Shown here one piece after another: positions 9,068 through 18,536 of a stretch of DNA of 64,000 nt. Position 1 is the first letter of the stretch, and the number at the start of each line of letters is the position of its first letter. A model generated the notes under the pieces. It did not search any database. It was not told where the DNA came from and saw only the letters and a program-made list of their open reading frames with translations. The position numbers and the translations under genes were made by a program. This DNA is from Paracoccus sp. S-4012 (GTDB lineage: Bacteria > Pseudomonadota > Alphaproteobacteria > Rhodobacterales > Rhodobacteraceae): assembly GCF_009674885.1 (NCBI RefSeq), contig NZ_WKKA01000001.1:496001-560000 (forward strand), written 5' to 3'.

Positions 9068-9124
9068 TCCCCTTGCACTCGGCCCTCTGCTGTCCCAAGC
9101 CTCGAGCGGGACCGAGGGACATCC

Positions 9125-10318
9125 ATGCGCGCCATGACGATCGGCCTCGCCGCACTGACGGCGGGCTATGTGCTGAGCCAGTTCTACCGGGCGTTTCTGG
9201 CGGTGCTCGCCCCGACGCTGGAGGCCGAGCTGGGGGCCACCCCCGGCGATCTCGCCATCTCCTCGGGCATGTGGTTCATCGCCTTCGCGGCCGCGCAGCT
9301 GCCGATCGGCCGCGCGCTCGACCGGGCCGGGCCACGGTGGACGGCCTCGGGCCTTCTGGGCCTCGGCGGGGCAGGCGGGGCGGCGGTCTTTGCCCTCGCC
9401 ACCGCGCCCTGGCACCTGCATGTGGCGATGGCGCTGATCGGCGTCGGCTGCGCGCCGGTGCTGATGGGGGCCTACTACCTCCTCGCCCGCGCCTGGCCGC
9501 CCGAGCGCTTCGCGGCCCTCGGCGGCGCGGTCGTCGGCATCGGCTCGCTGGGCAACATCCTCGGCGCCTCTCCGCTGGTCGCCACGATCGAGATCCTGGG
9601 CTGGCGGGAGACCCTCTGGTGGCTCGCAGCCGTTACGCTGGCCATCTCCGCCGTCATCGCCGCGGTGGTCCGCGACCCGCCGCGCGCCCACGGCGACCGT
9701 CCTGCGGGAAACCTGGGCGAGCTTCTGCGCTTGCGCGGCCTCTGGCCCATCCTGCCCATCCTGTTCGTCGGCTACGCCGCCTCCGCCGCCATCCGCGGCG
9801 TCTGGGCGGCGCCGTATCTGGAGACGGTCTACGGCGCCTCCGAGGCCCTGATCGGGCAGGGCGCGATGGTCATGGGGCTGGCGATGGTCGCGGGCAACTT
9901 CCTCGTCGGCCCCGCGATACGGCTGGCCGGCACTCCGCGACGCGCCGTGATCGTGGGGTCCATCGGGGCCATCGCCGCCTTGGTCGTGCTGTGGCTGGCG
10001 CCGGATGCGGGGCTGGGCGCGGCCTTCGTGCTGCTCGCGGTGCTGGGGCTCTCGGGCATGAACTACGCCCTCGTGATCGCCCACGGCCGCGCCTTCCTGC
10101 CGCCGCATCTGCTGGGCCTCGGCATGACCTTCCTCAACATGGTCTCGATCGCGGGCGTGGGCGTGCTGCAGTTCGCCAGCCGCCCGGTCTATGGCGCGGC
10201 GATGGCCGAGGCCGGGCCGGTCGCGGCCATTTCGCAGGTGTTCCTGCTGTTCCTCGTGCCCTTGGTCGTCGGCTTCTGCCTCTACCTGCTCTCGCGCGAG
10301 CGCCCCGATGGACCCTGA
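9125..10318 (+). CDS. MFS transporter
   Basis: This 397-residue major facilitator carrier has about 12 membrane segments. The N-terminal half has a loop-2/3 pattern (GRALDRAGPRW) resembling the MFS signature. The first segment, YVLSQFYRAFLAVL, resembles Rhodobacterales MFS proteins of unknown substrate. The start at 9125 has GAGGGA a few bases upstream. The 3' end overlaps the next glycosyltransferase gene by 11 bases, so it is probably co-transcribed with it. Confidence 0.88.
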   Translation: MRAMTIGLAALTAGYVLSQFYRAFLAVLAPTLEAELGATPGDLAISSGMWFIAFAAAQLPIGRALDRAGPRWTASGLLGLGGAGGAAVFALATAPWHLHVAMALIGVGCAPVLMGAYYLLARAWPPERFAALGGAVVGIGSLGNILGASPLVATIEILGWRETLWWLAAVTLAISAVIAAVVRDPPRAHGDRPAGNLGELLRLRGLWPILPILFVGYAASAAIRGVWAAPYLETVYGASEALIGQGAMVMGLAMVAGNFLVGPAIRLAGTPRRAVIVGSIGAIAALVVLWLAPDAGLGAAFVLLAVLGLSGMNYALVIAHGRAFLPPHLLGLGMTFLNMVSIAGVGVLQFASRPVYGAAMAEAGPVAAISQVFLLFLVPLVVGFCLYLLSRERPDGP

Positions 10319-11342
10319 CGCGGTCGAGGTCATCGCCCCGAACCTCAAGCGCCGGTTGAGCGGCGTGACCGCGACCGTGGTCCGGCTGCTGCCGGCGCAG
10401 GCGCGGATGATCGGCATCGTCGGCACCGGGCCGGGCCTGCCGCCGGGCCTGCCGCATCTGCCGCTGGCGCAGGTGGCGCGGCTGCCGCGGAACCGCTGGC
10501 GGGTCTGGCACGCGCGGCGCAACAGCGAGATGGCCATGGGGCTGATGCTACGGGACGTGCTGCGGCTGCCGCTGAAGCTGGTCTTCACCTCGGCGAGCCA
10601 GCGGCGGCACACGGGCTACACCAGGGCGCTGATCCGGCGCATGGATGCGGTGGTGGCGACCTCGGCGCGTTCCGCGGCCTATCTCGAGCGCCCGGCCCGC
10701 GTGATCCACCACGGCATCGACACGGACGAGTTCCGCCCCGACGCCGACCGCGCCGCCCTGCGCGCCCGGCTGGGCCTGCCGGACGGCGTGCTGGTTGGCT
10801 GCTACGGCCGCATCCGGGCGCAGAAGGGGACGGATGTTTTCGTCCGCGCCATGCTGGCGCTGCTGCCCTCGCGGCCCGCGGTCACGGCCCTCGTGATGGG
10901 CCGCTCGACCGAGGGGCATGGCGGTTTTCTCGACGGGCTGAAGGCTGAGATTGCGGTGGCGGGGCTGACGGATCGCATCCGCATCCTGCCCGAGGTGCCG
11001 GTGGACGCGATGGCCGACTGGTATGCCGCGCTCGACCTTTACGTCGCGCCCCAGCGATGGGAGGGCTTCGGCCTGACGCCGCTCGAGGCAATGGCCTGCG
11101 GCGTGCCGGTGGTGGCAACGCGGGTGGGCGCCTTCGAGGAGTTGGTGGCCGGGGGCGAGACCGGCGCTCTGGTCCCGCCCGACGATCAGGCGGCCATGGC
11201 GGCCGCCATTGCTGCATGGCTGGACGATCCCGCCGGGCGCGAGGTCGCCGGTCGCGCGGCCCGCGCGCGCGTGGAAAACGGCTTTCGGATCGAGGATGAG
11301 GCCGCGGCCCTCGTCGCCCTCTACCGCGAGCTTCTGGCGTGA
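10308..11342 (+). CDS. GT4 glycosyltransferase, LPS-core type (LpcC-like)
   Basis: This 344-residue GT-B enzyme of family GT4 starts MDPDAVEVIAPNLKRRLSG, the usual N-terminus of alphaproteobacterial LPS core mannosyl/galactosyltransferases of the LpcC kind. The C-terminal nucleotide-sugar domain has GRIRAQKGTD near 165-174 and the EX7E-type motif EGFGLTPLE near 251-259. It acts at the inner face of the cytoplasmic membrane on lipid A-core. The start was set by LpcC homology; it overlaps the MFS gene by 11 bases and is coupled (GTGA) to the GT29-like gene. Confidence 0.87.
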   Translation: MDPDAVEVIAPNLKRRLSGVTATVVRLLPAQARMIGIVGTGPGLPPGLPHLPLAQVARLPRNRWRVWHARRNSEMAMGLMLRDVLRLPLKLVFTSASQRRHTGYTRALIRRMDAVVATSARSAAYLERPARVIHHGIDTDEFRPDADRAALRARLGLPDGVLVGCYGRIRAQKGTDVFVRAMLALLPSRPAVTALVMGRSTEGHGGFLDGLKAEIAVAGLTDRIRILPEVPVDAMADWYAALDLYVAPQRWEGFGLTPLEAMACGVPVVATRVGAFEELVAGGETGALVPPDDQAAMAAAIAAWLDDPAGREVAGRAARARVENGFRIEDEAAALVALYRELLA

Positions 11343-11962
11343 CCCGCCTTGGTTTCCATCTCGCGCGGCTGACGCGCGACGAACGCGCGCTCGCCGGGTT
11401 GTCGGCACCGCTCGCCGATCTCCGCGCGGAACTCGACGGCAAGCGCGTGGCGCTCATCGGCAACGCCCGCGCCCTTGCCGGAACCCGCCAAGGCGCCGAG
11501 ATCGACGCCCATGACGTCGTGATCCGCATCAATCGCGCGCCGATCCCGTCGCCCGAGAGCCACGGCACCCGCACCGACTGGCTGGGCCTCGGCATCAGCC
11601 TGCCCGCGGAGGACCGGGCCCGGCTCGCGCCTCGACGCAGCCTCTACATGGCGGCCAAGCGTCGGCACCTCGACTGGTGCACCGCCTCCTCGTCCGGCTT
11701 CTACCTCCACCCGCGCTCGGCCGTGGCCCGGCTTGCCGCCGCCCTTGGCGCGAAGCCCACCACCGGCGCGCTGCTGATCGACCTGCTGCTTGCCAGCCCG
11801 CTCGCCGCCCTCGACCTCCACGGCTTCGACTTCTTCGCCTCGCGCTCCCTCTCCGGCCGCCGCAGCGCCGCGCAGGTGCCGCACGACTTCAGCGCCGAGG
11901 CCACCTGGGTCGAGCGCCTCATCGCCGCCGACCCAAGGCTGCGCCTCCACCCTTCGCCTTGA
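11339..11962 (+). CDS. GT29 (sialyltransferase-fold) family glycosyltransferase
   Basis: This 207-residue protein carries recognisable sialylmotifs. The L-motif is at 37-69, from RVALIGNARALAG through EIDAHDVVIRINRAP. A shortened S-motif, KPTTGALLIDLLL, is at 139-151 with LHGFDFF after it. A VS-like HDFSAE is at 182-187 (His182, Glu187). Animal enzymes use CMP-sialic acid, and plant GT29 members are thought to use CMP-Kdo/Dha, so a CMP-activated keto-sugar donor is likely. GTG start overlaps the LPS-core GT4 gene, which suggests a surface polysaccharide role. It is much shorter than eukaryotic members, with no transmembrane stem. Confidence 0.75.
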   Translation: MTRLGFHLARLTRDERALAGLSAPLADLRAELDGKRVALIGNARALAGTRQGAEIDAHDVVIRINRAPIPSPESHGTRTDWLGLGISLPAEDRARLAPRRSLYMAAKRRHLDWCTASSSGFYLHPRSAVARLAAALGAKPTTGALLIDLLLASPLAALDLHGFDFFASRSLSGRRSAAQVPHDFSAEATWVERLIAADPRLRLHPSP

Positions 11963-12010
11963 TCCAAATATCCTCCGGGGGTCCGGGGGTGGAAAACCCC
12001 CGGCTTCGCC

Positions 12011-13009
12011 TCACGCCTCGCGGCGGCGCCCGAAGAGGCCCTTCACCGCCCCCATCGCCGGCACGATGGTCGCCTGCGCCACCGGCAGGATTATCCATTG
12101 CGAGAGCGGGATCAGGATCATCCCCAGGATCAGCCCGAAGATGCCGTCGAAGAAGGCGGTCACGAACCAGCGGACCAGCCCGCCCGGCAGCGCCGGCAGC
12201 AGTTGCGCGGCCAGCACGGCCCGGTCGTGGATGCCCTGATAGGGCTGGTGGATGCCCAGCTCGTGCAGCCCGTGGATCACGATGTTGCCGCCGACCCAGA
12301 TCATTGCCGCCGTGCCCACGATCATCAGCACGGTCATGAAGCCCGGCATGAACTTGACGATCCCGCGGCCGAAGCGCGCAAGCCCGCCGCCGCGCTGCGC
12401 CAGATGCATGCCGAAGTCGTCGGCTTTCACGACGAGCGCGACGAAGCCATAGACCGCCGCCGTGATCGCCACCGCCACCAGAAAGAGCGTCATCGCCTTC
12501 ATCAGAAGGCCCGCATCCAGCGGGATTGTCGAGAGCGCGATGGTCATGATCTCGGCCGAGAGGATGAAGTCGGTCTTGATCGCGCCGGCGACCTTCTCCT
12601 TCTCCAGCTGGGTCGGATTGCCGCCGCCCTGATAGTGATCCATCGCATCATGCGGGGGCGAGAGGGCGTGATAAACCTTCTCGGCCCCCTCGAAACACAG
12701 ATAGCCGCCGCCGAGCATCAGGAGCGGCGCGATGGCCCAGGGCGCGAACTCCGACAGCAGCAGCGCCACCGGCAGCAGGATCACCACCTTGTTGAAGATC
12801 GAGCCCTTGGCGATCTTCCAGACGATCGGCACCTCGCGGCTGGCGTCGAAGCCGTGGACGTATTTCGGCGTCACCGCCGCGTCGTCGATCACCGCGCCCG
12901 CCGCCTTGACCCCGGCCTTGGTCGCGCCGGCCGCCACGTCGTCCACCGAGGCGGCCGCGATCTTGGCGATCCCCGCCACGTCGTCGAGAAGCGCGATCAG
13001 TCCGCTCAT
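12011..13009 (-). CDS. DUF808 family inner-membrane protein
   Basis: This 332-residue protein matches the DUF808/YedI family. The N-terminus [20 protein letters not shown] and the following [21 protein letters not shown] stretch are diagnostic, followed by about six to eight membrane segments. Function is unknown; members are predicted transporters or stress proteins. The start at 13009 was chosen over an open upstream frame because of this N-terminus and a GGGGGAG site. It is divergent from cobS, 151 bases away. Confidence 0.9.
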   Translation of the reverse strand: MSGLIALLDDVAGIAKIAAASVDDVAAGATKAGVKAAGAVIDDAAVTPKYVHGFDASREVPIVWKIAKGSIFNKVVILLPVALLLSEFAPWAIAPLLMLGGGYLCFEGAEKVYHALSPPHDAMDHYQGGGNPTQLEKEKVAGAIKTDFILSAEIMTIALSTIPLDAGLLMKAMTLFLVAVAITAAVYGFVALVVKADDFGMHLAQRGGGLARFGRGIVKFMPGFMTVLMIVGTAAMIWVGGNIVIHGLHELGIHQPYQGIHDRAVLAAQLLPALPGGLVRWFVTAFFDGIFGLILGMILIPLSQWIILPVAQATIVPAMGAVKGLFGRRREA

Positions 13010-13104
13010 GCCGTCTCCCCCGGGGCCGCGCCCGCTTGTCCCTGCGAACGCGCGGCCCCGCAAGTGGTTCGCTGAGCCCGCGGAAATCGCACCCGCCGCT
13101 CGCC

Positions 13105-13133
13105 TTGCACCCACCCCGCCGATGCTCCATCTA
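13105..13133 (+). promoter_or_regulatory. Possible sigma-70 promoter of cobS
   Basis: TTGCAC and CATCTA are separated by 17 bases, ending 27 bases before the cobS ATG. The -10 match is weak, so this is tentative. Confidence 0.3.
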
Positions 13134-13160
13134 GCGGGGGTTCTTTCGAGGGGGCCGCAG

Positions 13161-14132
13161 ATGCTCGACGCGCAAGCCAGACCGACCGAGGAAATCGACC
13201 TGCGCGAGGTCTTCGGCCTCGAGTCGGACATGAAGGTCAAGGGCTTCGCCGCGCGCGCCGAGCGCGTGCCGGACATCGATCCGACCTACAAGTTCGATCC
13301 CGACACCACGCTCGCGATCCTCGCCGGCTTCGCCTACAACCGCCGGGTGATGATCCAGGGCTATCACGGCACCGGGAAATCCACGCATATCGAGCAGGTG
13401 GCCGCGCGGCTGAACTGGCCCTGCGTGCGGGTGAACCTCGACAGCCACATCAGCCGCATCGACCTGATCGGCAAGGACGCGATCAAGCTGGTGGACGGCA
13501 AGCAGGTCACGCAGTTCCACGAGGGCATCCTGCCCTGGGCGCTGCGAAACCCGGTCGCCATCGTCTTCGACGAATACGACGCCGGGCGGCCCGACGTGAT
13601 GTTCGTGATCCAGCGGGTGCTGGAGCATGACGGGCGGCTGACGCTGCTCGACCAGAACGAGATCATCACCCCGCATCCGAGCTTCCGGCTGTTTGCGACC
13701 GCCAACACCGTGGGCCTCGGCGACACAACCGGCCTCTATCACGGCGTCCAGCAGATCAACCAGGCGCAGATGGACCGCTGGTCACTGGTGGCGACGCTGA
13801 ACTATCTCAGCCACGACGCCGAGGTGGCGATCGTGCTGGCCAAGGTGCCGCAGATGAACACCGAGAAGGGCCGCGCCACGATCTCGAGGATGGTGACGCT
13901 GGCCGACCTGACGCGGACGGCGTTCATGCAGGGCGATCTGTCGACCGTGATGAGCCCGCGGACGGTCATCACCTGGGCCCAGAACGCGCGCATCTTTGAC
14001 GATCTGGGGTATGCCTTCCGGGTGACGTTCCTGAACAAATGCGACGAGCTGGAGCGGCAGACGGTGGCGGAGTTCTACCAGCGTCTGTTCGACGCGGAAC
14101 TGCCGGAGAGCATCGCGGCGCGGGCGAAGTAG
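13161..14132 (+). CDS. cobS: Aerobic cobaltochelatase subunit CobS
   Basis: CobS is the AAA+ subunit of the CobNST complex, which inserts cobalt into hydrogenobyrinic acid a,c-diamide in the aerobic B12 route. It has 323 residues, the family length. The Walker A motif GYHGTGKST is at 67-75 and the Walker B is in [11 protein letters not shown]; an arginine-rich sensor region follows. The start at 13161 follows GAGGGGG; upstream in-frame codons are antisense to DUF808. CobT, its partner, lies 2.5 kb downstream on the same strand. Confidence 0.96.
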   Translation: MLDAQARPTEEIDLREVFGLESDMKVKGFAARAERVPDIDPTYKFDPDTTLAILAGFAYNRRVMIQGYHGTGKSTHIEQVAARLNWPCVRVNLDSHISRIDLIGKDAIKLVDGKQVTQFHEGILPWALRNPVAIVFDEYDAGRPDVMFVIQRVLEHDGRLTLLDQNEIITPHPSFRLFATANTVGLGDTTGLYHGVQQINQAQMDRWSLVATLNYLSHDAEVAIVLAKVPQMNTEKGRATISRMVTLADLTRTAFMQGDLSTVMSPRTVITWAQNARIFDDLGYAFRVTFLNKCDELERQTVAEFYQRLFDAELPESIAARAK

Positions 14133-14237
14133 AGCCTCGCCCGCGCCGGATTTCGTCCCATCCCGAGGATGCTGCGGATCTCGGGGTCACTTTGGGACCG
14201 GTTGTATGCGGAAGCCTGCAACCGTTGGGGCCGAGCG

Positions 14238-14783
14238 TCAGTGCGCCGAGTTGGTCTCCCTGATCATCTCGTCGGCGGCGGTTCCCGCAAATCGGGCATG
14301 GCGAGGCGCTTCGTTCAGGATGGCGCGCGCCTCGGCGGCGTAGCCGTTGCCATCGTGATCCGAGAAGACTCGCGACAGCCGCAGGACGGTGCCGAGGCTC
14401 AGCGTCGCTGCATCCACGTCGCGAATGCCCGCGGCTCTCAGGTTCCGGTCGGCCCCGGCGATGAGTTGAGCCGCATGCGCGCTCTCCCCGGCCGGCCTGC
14501 CGAGGCGGGCATTCCGGGCAGACCGCTCGATGATGGCCCTGGCGGCGTCGTTCCGTTCGACGGCGCTACCGGACACATGGAGGATGGCGTCGAGTTCGGC
14601 CATCTGCGCAGAGGTGAGCGTCGAGAGGTCGTTTGCATCGACATCTGAGCTCAGCAGCTGGTTCCGGGCCGAGTTGCCCAGACCCAGATAGGCCATGCCG
14701 TCGGCGAAGCTCGGCGCGGCCGCAATCCCGGTGGCGACGGCGGCGGCCATCGCCAGGACGGAAGATTTGAGAAAGATGTTCAT
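14238..14783 (-). CDS. Exported protein of unknown function
   Basis: This 181-residue protein starts with a Sec signal peptide, MNIFLKSSVLAMAAAVATG, with likely cleavage after APSFA. The mature part is helical and contains a DHDGNG segment near 150 that looks like the start of a calcium loop, but the residue 12 ligand is absent. I do not recognise a family. The start at 14783 fits the signal peptide and an AGAGG site; the frame is open upstream without merit. It sits alone between cobS and the FMN-reductase gene. Base composition is slightly less extreme than its neighbours. Confidence 0.7.
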   Translation of the reverse strand: MNIFLKSSVLAMAAAVATGIAAAPSFADGMAYLGLGNSARNQLLSSDVDANDLSTLTSAQMAELDAILHVSGSAVERNDAARAIIERSARNARLGRPAGESAHAAQLIAGADRNLRAAGIRDVDAATLSLGTVLRLSRVFSDHDGNGYAAEARAILNEAPRHARFAGTAADEMIRETNSAH

Positions 14784-14946
14784 CTGAAGCCTCTTGGACT
14801 GATGTCCGTTTCGCATTTCGGGCGATGCTGCCCACGCCGCTGTCATGCGCGCGACTCGTGGATGCGAACGTGGTAGCGACCGTGGAATGCGAAGGCTTCG
14901 AGCGTGTTTTTTGCCCGGCGGTCGGTCACGACCGCTGCGCACCGTC

Positions 14947-14976
14947 GGGCATTGCGCACCCATCTGCGCAATGCCC
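14947..14976 (-). terminator. Perfect 12-bp stem-loop downstream of the FMN-reductase gene
   Basis: GGGCATTGCGCA and TGCGCAATGCCC pair perfectly around a 6-base loop, 17 bases after the reductase stop. There is no U-tract on either strand, so it may terminate weakly or protect the mRNA 3' end. Confidence 0.55.
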
Positions 14977-14992
14977 TCCCGTCAAGCCAGGC

Positions 14993-15592
14993 TTACGCCG
15001 CCTGCTGCAGCTCCTGCCGCGCCGGCTTCAGCGTGCGCGCCCACCAGCTCAGCTCCTTCAGCGTGCCCTGAAGCGCGTTCTCGAGGTTGGCCTCGATCTC
15101 GCTGATCGGGGCGTTCGAGCCGAGCGGGTGGACCTTGAAGAAATCCGCGCCGCCGATGTGGATCGCCGAGCGGATCGGCACCATCTCGACCTCGACCGCG
15201 ATGGCGCGCAGATGCTCGAGCGCGCGGGTGCCGCCCATCGAGCCGTAGGCGAGCGCCGTCATCGGCTTGCGGTTCCATTCGACGAAGGCCTGGTCCATCG
15301 CGTTCTTCAGCGCGCCGGTGATCGAGTGGTTGTATTCCGCGACGAGGAACACATAGCCGTCGAAGCTGGCGACCTTCTCCTGCCAGGCGACCGCGCGCGG
15401 ATCGCTGGACGGCATCCAGGCGGTCGAGGCGGCCTCGTCGAACAGCGGCACCTGCTCCTCGGCGAGGTCCACGAGTTCGAAATCGAGTTCGGGGTGGTTC
15501 TTCACCTTCTCCATGAACCACGCGGCCGGCTTGTCGGAGAAACGGGTCTTGCGGGTGGAGCCGATGATGACGGCGATGCGGGGCTTGGACAT
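14993..15592 (-). CDS. NAD(P)H-dependent FMN reductase
   Basis: This 199-residue flavodoxin-fold oxidoreductase has the FMN phosphate loop GSTRKTR at 11-17 and the GYVFLVAEYNHSITGALKNA core near 78-97, both typical of the NADPH-dependent FMN/azo/quinone reductase family. It is cytosolic. It faces an HxlR regulator across an 82-base gap with a clear palindrome, so it is probably induced by quinones or electrophiles. The likely job is two-electron quinone reduction; chromate or azo substrates are possible. Confidence 0.88.
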   Translation of the reverse strand: MSKPRIAVIIGSTRKTRFSDKPAAWFMEKVKNHPELDFELVDLAEEQVPLFDEAASTAWMPSSDPRAVAWQEKVASFDGYVFLVAEYNHSITGALKNAMDQAFVEWNRKPMTALAYGSMGGTRALEHLRAIAVEVEMVPIRSAIHIGGADFFKVHPLGSNAPISEIEANLENALQGTLKELSWWARTLKPARQELQQAA

Positions 15593-15609
15593 TCTCTCTC
15601 TCCGTAACT

Positions 15610-15628
15610 AGGTATGGCTTCGATACCT
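15610..15628. promoter_or_regulatory. Palindromic operator between FMN reductase and HxlR genes
   Basis: AGGTAT-N7-ATACCT is a perfect inverted repeat. It is centred 27 bases before the reductase start and about 56 before the regulator start. HxlR/MarR-type dimers bind repeats of this size, so it is the probable HxlR site. Confidence 0.65.
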
Positions 15629-15674
15629 GGAGCGAGTTAGAGAGCAAGGCAGGAGGCCGCAAGAGGGCACCCCG

Positions 15675-16055
15675 ATGAAACCCACAGACACGCAGGACAT
15701 CGCCACCTGCCAGCGGATCAGCGCCATGCTGAGCCGGATCGGCGACAAGTGGACGCTGCTGATCGTGCGCGCTTTGGGCCGCGAGCCGATGCGGTTCAAT
15801 GCGCTCAAGCGCGAACTGGGCAGCATTTCGCAGAAGATGCTGACGCAGACGCTGCGCAACCTCGAGCGGGACGGGATGGTCAGCCGCACGGTGACGCCCT
15901 CGACCCCGCCGCAGGTGGAATACGCGCTGACGGCGATGGGGCACGACCTGTTCCGCCCGATCGCCGCGCTGGCCGAGTGGACCTGGACTCATGCCGACGC
16001 AATCGAGGCAGCGCGGGCGGCCTATGACGGGCGGAGCGGTCAGGATTTGAGATAG
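15675..16055 (+). CDS. HxlR family transcriptional regulator
   Basis: This 126-residue winged-helix repressor has the HxlR core GDKWTLLIVRALGREPMRFN near 23-42 and the SISQKMLTQTLRNLERDGMV recognition and wing region. It has a single N-terminal cysteine, C12 (ATCQRI), placed like the redox cysteine of YodB/QorR-type quinone sensors. With the divergent FMN reductase and the intergenic palindrome this looks like an electrophile-responsive switch. The 3' end overlaps the convergent gene by 16 bases. Confidence 0.9.
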   Translation: MKPTDTQDIATCQRISAMLSRIGDKWTLLIVRALGREPMRFNALKRELGSISQKMLTQTLRNLERDGMVSRTVTPSTPPQVEYALTAMGHDLFRPIAALAEWTWTHADAIEAARAAYDGRSGQDLR

Positions 16056-16522
16056 GCCATGAGCTCGGCGTAAAGCGCCGGCGGCAGTCGCTCGGCATTG
16101 TCGATGACGAGGCGGCTGCCGGGGGCGAGTTGCGACGGATCTTCGGGAAGGTCCGGCGCCTGGGCGGCAGGCGCCGGCATCGGCAGCGTCGTGCTGGCCG
16201 CGCCTTCGGTGAGAATCCGCGGCATCGGCGTGTTCACCGCGTCGCGCAGCGCCCGCTCCTGCGCCTCACGCATGGAAGTCGCGAGGTCCGCCTCGTTGCG
16301 CGCATGAAGGTGGCCCAGCTGCGCGTCGAGCTGCGCCTGCACCTGGCTCTGCATCACGGCTGTCGCGTCGGCCAACTGCGCCTGGATGTCCTCGACCCCC
16401 TGGATGTAGCCCTCGTTGTAACGCTGCTGCAGCGCCTCGGGGGTGCAGCCGTCGGCCACCGGACCCGTGACTGCGAAGGCGGGGGCGGCGAGGAAGGCGA
16501 AGAAGGCGAGCAGAGGGCGCAT
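16040..16522 (-). CDS. Exported coiled-coil protein of unknown function
   Basis: This 160-residue protein has a signal peptide, [18 protein letters not shown] Gln/Ala-rich helix at about 30-105, predicted to form a coiled coil, follows, then a Pro/Ala linker and a short C-terminal domain from about 120. I do not recognise a family. Two adjacent ATG codons exist (16525 and 16522); the second is better spaced from AAAGGA. It is divergent from cobT and convergent with the HxlR gene. Confidence 0.65.
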   Translation of the reverse strand: MRPLLAFFAFLAAPAFAVTGPVADGCTPEALQQRYNEGYIQGVEDIQAQLADATAVMQSQVQAQLDAQLGHLHARNEADLATSMREAQERALRDAVNTPMPRILTEGAASTTLPMPAPAAQAPDLPEDPSQLAPGSRLVIDNAERLPPALYAELMAYLKS

Positions 16523-16652
16523 CATGTGTCCTTTCCGGGCAGACGATCTTTCTGCGGAAGATCGAGACGATCCTTCGCAGATCGTGGGGAACGCGCGGGC
16601 GAGCGATGGGTTCGCCCCTCGACAGCCGATCCCCGCCGGGGGAGAATGGGGC

Positions 16653-18521
16653 ATGAAGCAGAGCGACAACCCCGCCGACCCGTTCAAGAAGGCGCTGACC
16701 GAGGCCACGCGAACGCTGGCCGAGGAGCGCGAGCTGAACGTCACCTACACGGCCGACCCCTCGGGCGTCGCGGGCGACACCATGCGCTTGCCGCAGATCA
16801 GCCGCCGCCTCACGCGCGACGAGATCCTGCTGGCGCGCGGCACCGCCGATGCGCTGGCGATGAAGCTGCGCCACCACGAATCGGCGGTTCACGCGAAATA
16901 CGCACCGCCCGGCCCGATGGCGCGCGAACTCTACGAGGCGATGGAGACCGCGCGCTGCGAGGCCGTCGGCGCGCGCGAGATGCCGGGCGCGCTCAGCAAC
17001 ATCGACGTCAAGCTGGGCCATGAGGCCGAACGCAAGGGCTACGGCCGCATGACCTCCACGGCCGAGGCGCCGCTGGCGGTGGCGGCCGGCTATCTCGTGC
17101 GCGAGAAGGCCACGGGGCGCGAGTTGCCGTCCGCGGCCCGGCACCTCGCCGATCTCTGGCGGCCGATGGTCGAGGCCGAGGCGGGGGGCACGCTCGAGCG
17201 GCTCGAGGCCGCGCTGGCCGATCAGGCGGCCTTCTCCCGCCTCTCGCGGCAGGTGATCGCCGATCTCGGCTACGGCGACCAGCTGGGCGACGACCCCGAC
17301 GCCGGCGAGGACGAGCCGGAGGAGGAGTCCGAGCCCGACGAGGAGGCCGGCGACGCCCAGTCCCGCGACCAGGAGGAGCAAGACGAGGCCGAGGCCAGCC
17401 CCGAGCGCAGCCAAGAGACCCAGCAGGACGAGCAGCAGGCCTCCGTCAGCATGGACGAGGCGGCCGAGGACGAGATGGCGGACGAGGCCGAGATGCCCGA
17501 CGCCGACATGCCGCCCGACCTGCCCCCGCCGGTCAGCGACGCCAATCCCGACTACAAGGTCTTCACCCAGGCCTTCGACGAGGAGATCGCGGCCGAGGAC
17601 CTCGCCGAGCCGGCCGAGCTGGAACGCCTGCGCGCCTATCTCGACAAGCAGCTCGAGCCTTTGCGTGGCGCGGTGGCGCGGTTGGCCAACAAGCTGCAGC
17701 GGCGGCTGCAGGCGCAGCAGAACCGCAGCTGGGAGTTCGACAAGGAGGAAGGGGTGCTCGACGCGGGCCGCCTCGCCCGTGTGGTCGCGAACCCGACGAC
17801 GCCCTTGAGCTTTAAGGTCGAGAAGGACACCGAGTTCCGCGACACCGTGGTGACGCTGCTTCTGGACAACTCAGGCTCGATGCGCGGACGGCCGATCAGT
17901 ATCGCCGCGATCAGCGCCGATGTCCTGTCGCAGACGCTGGAGCGGTCGAACGTCAAGGTCGAGATCCTCGGCTTCACCACGCGCGCCTGGAAGGGCGGCC
18001 AGTCGCGCGAGGCGTGGCTGGCGGCGCAGCGGCCGGCCCAGCCGGGCCGGCTCAACGACCTGCGCCACATCATCTACAAGCGCGCCGACGCGCCCTGGCG
18101 GCGGGTGCGTCCGAACCTCGGGCTGATGATGAAGGAGGGGCTGCTGAAGGAGAATATCGACGGCGAGGCGCTGGAATGGGCGCATCGTCGGCTGGTGAAG
18201 CGGCCTGAGGTCCGCAAGATCCTGATGGTGATCTCGGACGGCGCGCCGGTGGACGATTCCACGCTGTCGGTGAACCCGGCGAACTACCTCGAGAAGCACC
18301 TGCGCGACGTGATCGCCATGATCGAGAAGCGCCGGCAGGTGGAACTGCTGGCGATCGGCATCGGCCATGACGTGACCCGCTACTATCAGCGCGCGGTGAC
18401 GATCACCGACGCCGAGCAGCTGGCCGGCGCGATGACCGAGCAGCTCGCGGCCCTGTTCGAGGCCGATCCGCGCAAACGCTCGCGGGCGATGGCGGGCGGA
18501 GGCGCGCGGCGGGCCGGTTGA
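16653..18521 (+). CDS. cobT: Aerobic cobaltochelatase subunit CobT
   Basis: CobT partners CobS in the cobalt-inserting CobNST complex. It has 622 residues: an N-terminal helical domain to about 205, a very acidic Asp/Glu-rich linker at about 210-305, and a C-terminal von Willebrand A domain. The MIDAS motif DNSGS begins at D405. The start at 16653 ([15 protein letters not shown]) follows GGGGGAG; earlier in-frame codons are antisense to the exported-protein gene. CobN is not in the window. Confidence 0.95.
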   Translation: MKQSDNPADPFKKALTEATRTLAEERELNVTYTADPSGVAGDTMRLPQISRRLTRDEILLARGTADALAMKLRHHESAVHAKYAPPGPMARELYEAMETARCEAVGAREMPGALSNIDVKLGHEAERKGYGRMTSTAEAPLAVAAGYLVREKATGRELPSAARHLADLWRPMVEAEAGGTLERLEAALADQAAFSRLSRQVIADLGYGDQLGDDPDAGEDEPEEESEPDEEAGDAQSRDQEEQDEAEASPERSQETQQDEQQASVSMDEAAEDEMADEAEMPDADMPPDLPPPVSDANPDYKVFTQAFDEEIAAEDLAEPAELERLRAYLDKQLEPLRGAVARLANKLQRRLQAQQNRSWEFDKEEGVLDAGRLARVVANPTTPLSFKVEKDTEFRDTVVTLLLDNSGSMRGRPISIAAISADVLSQTLERSNVKVEILGFTTRAWKGGQSREAWLAAQRPAQPGRLNDLRHIIYKRADAPWRRVRPNLGLMMKEGLLKENIDGEALEWAHRRLVKRPEVRKILMVISDGAPVDDSTLSVNPANYLEKHLRDVIAMIEKRRQVELLAIGIGHDVTRYYQRAVTITDAEQLAGAMTEQLAALFEADPRKRSRAMAGGGARRAG

Positions 18522-18536
18522 GGCCCCCGCGCCGCC

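Noticed and set aside
14238-14783. EF-hand calcium-binding protein
   Set aside because: Only a DHDGNG start of a loop is present; loop position 12 is Arg instead of Glu or Asp, and no second hand is seen.
14918-14935. Stem-loop GCGGTCG-GTCA-CGACCGC next to a T-run as an intrinsic terminator
   Set aside because: The T-run precedes the hairpin on the plus strand and reads as A on the minus strand, so it is on the wrong side for termination in either direction.
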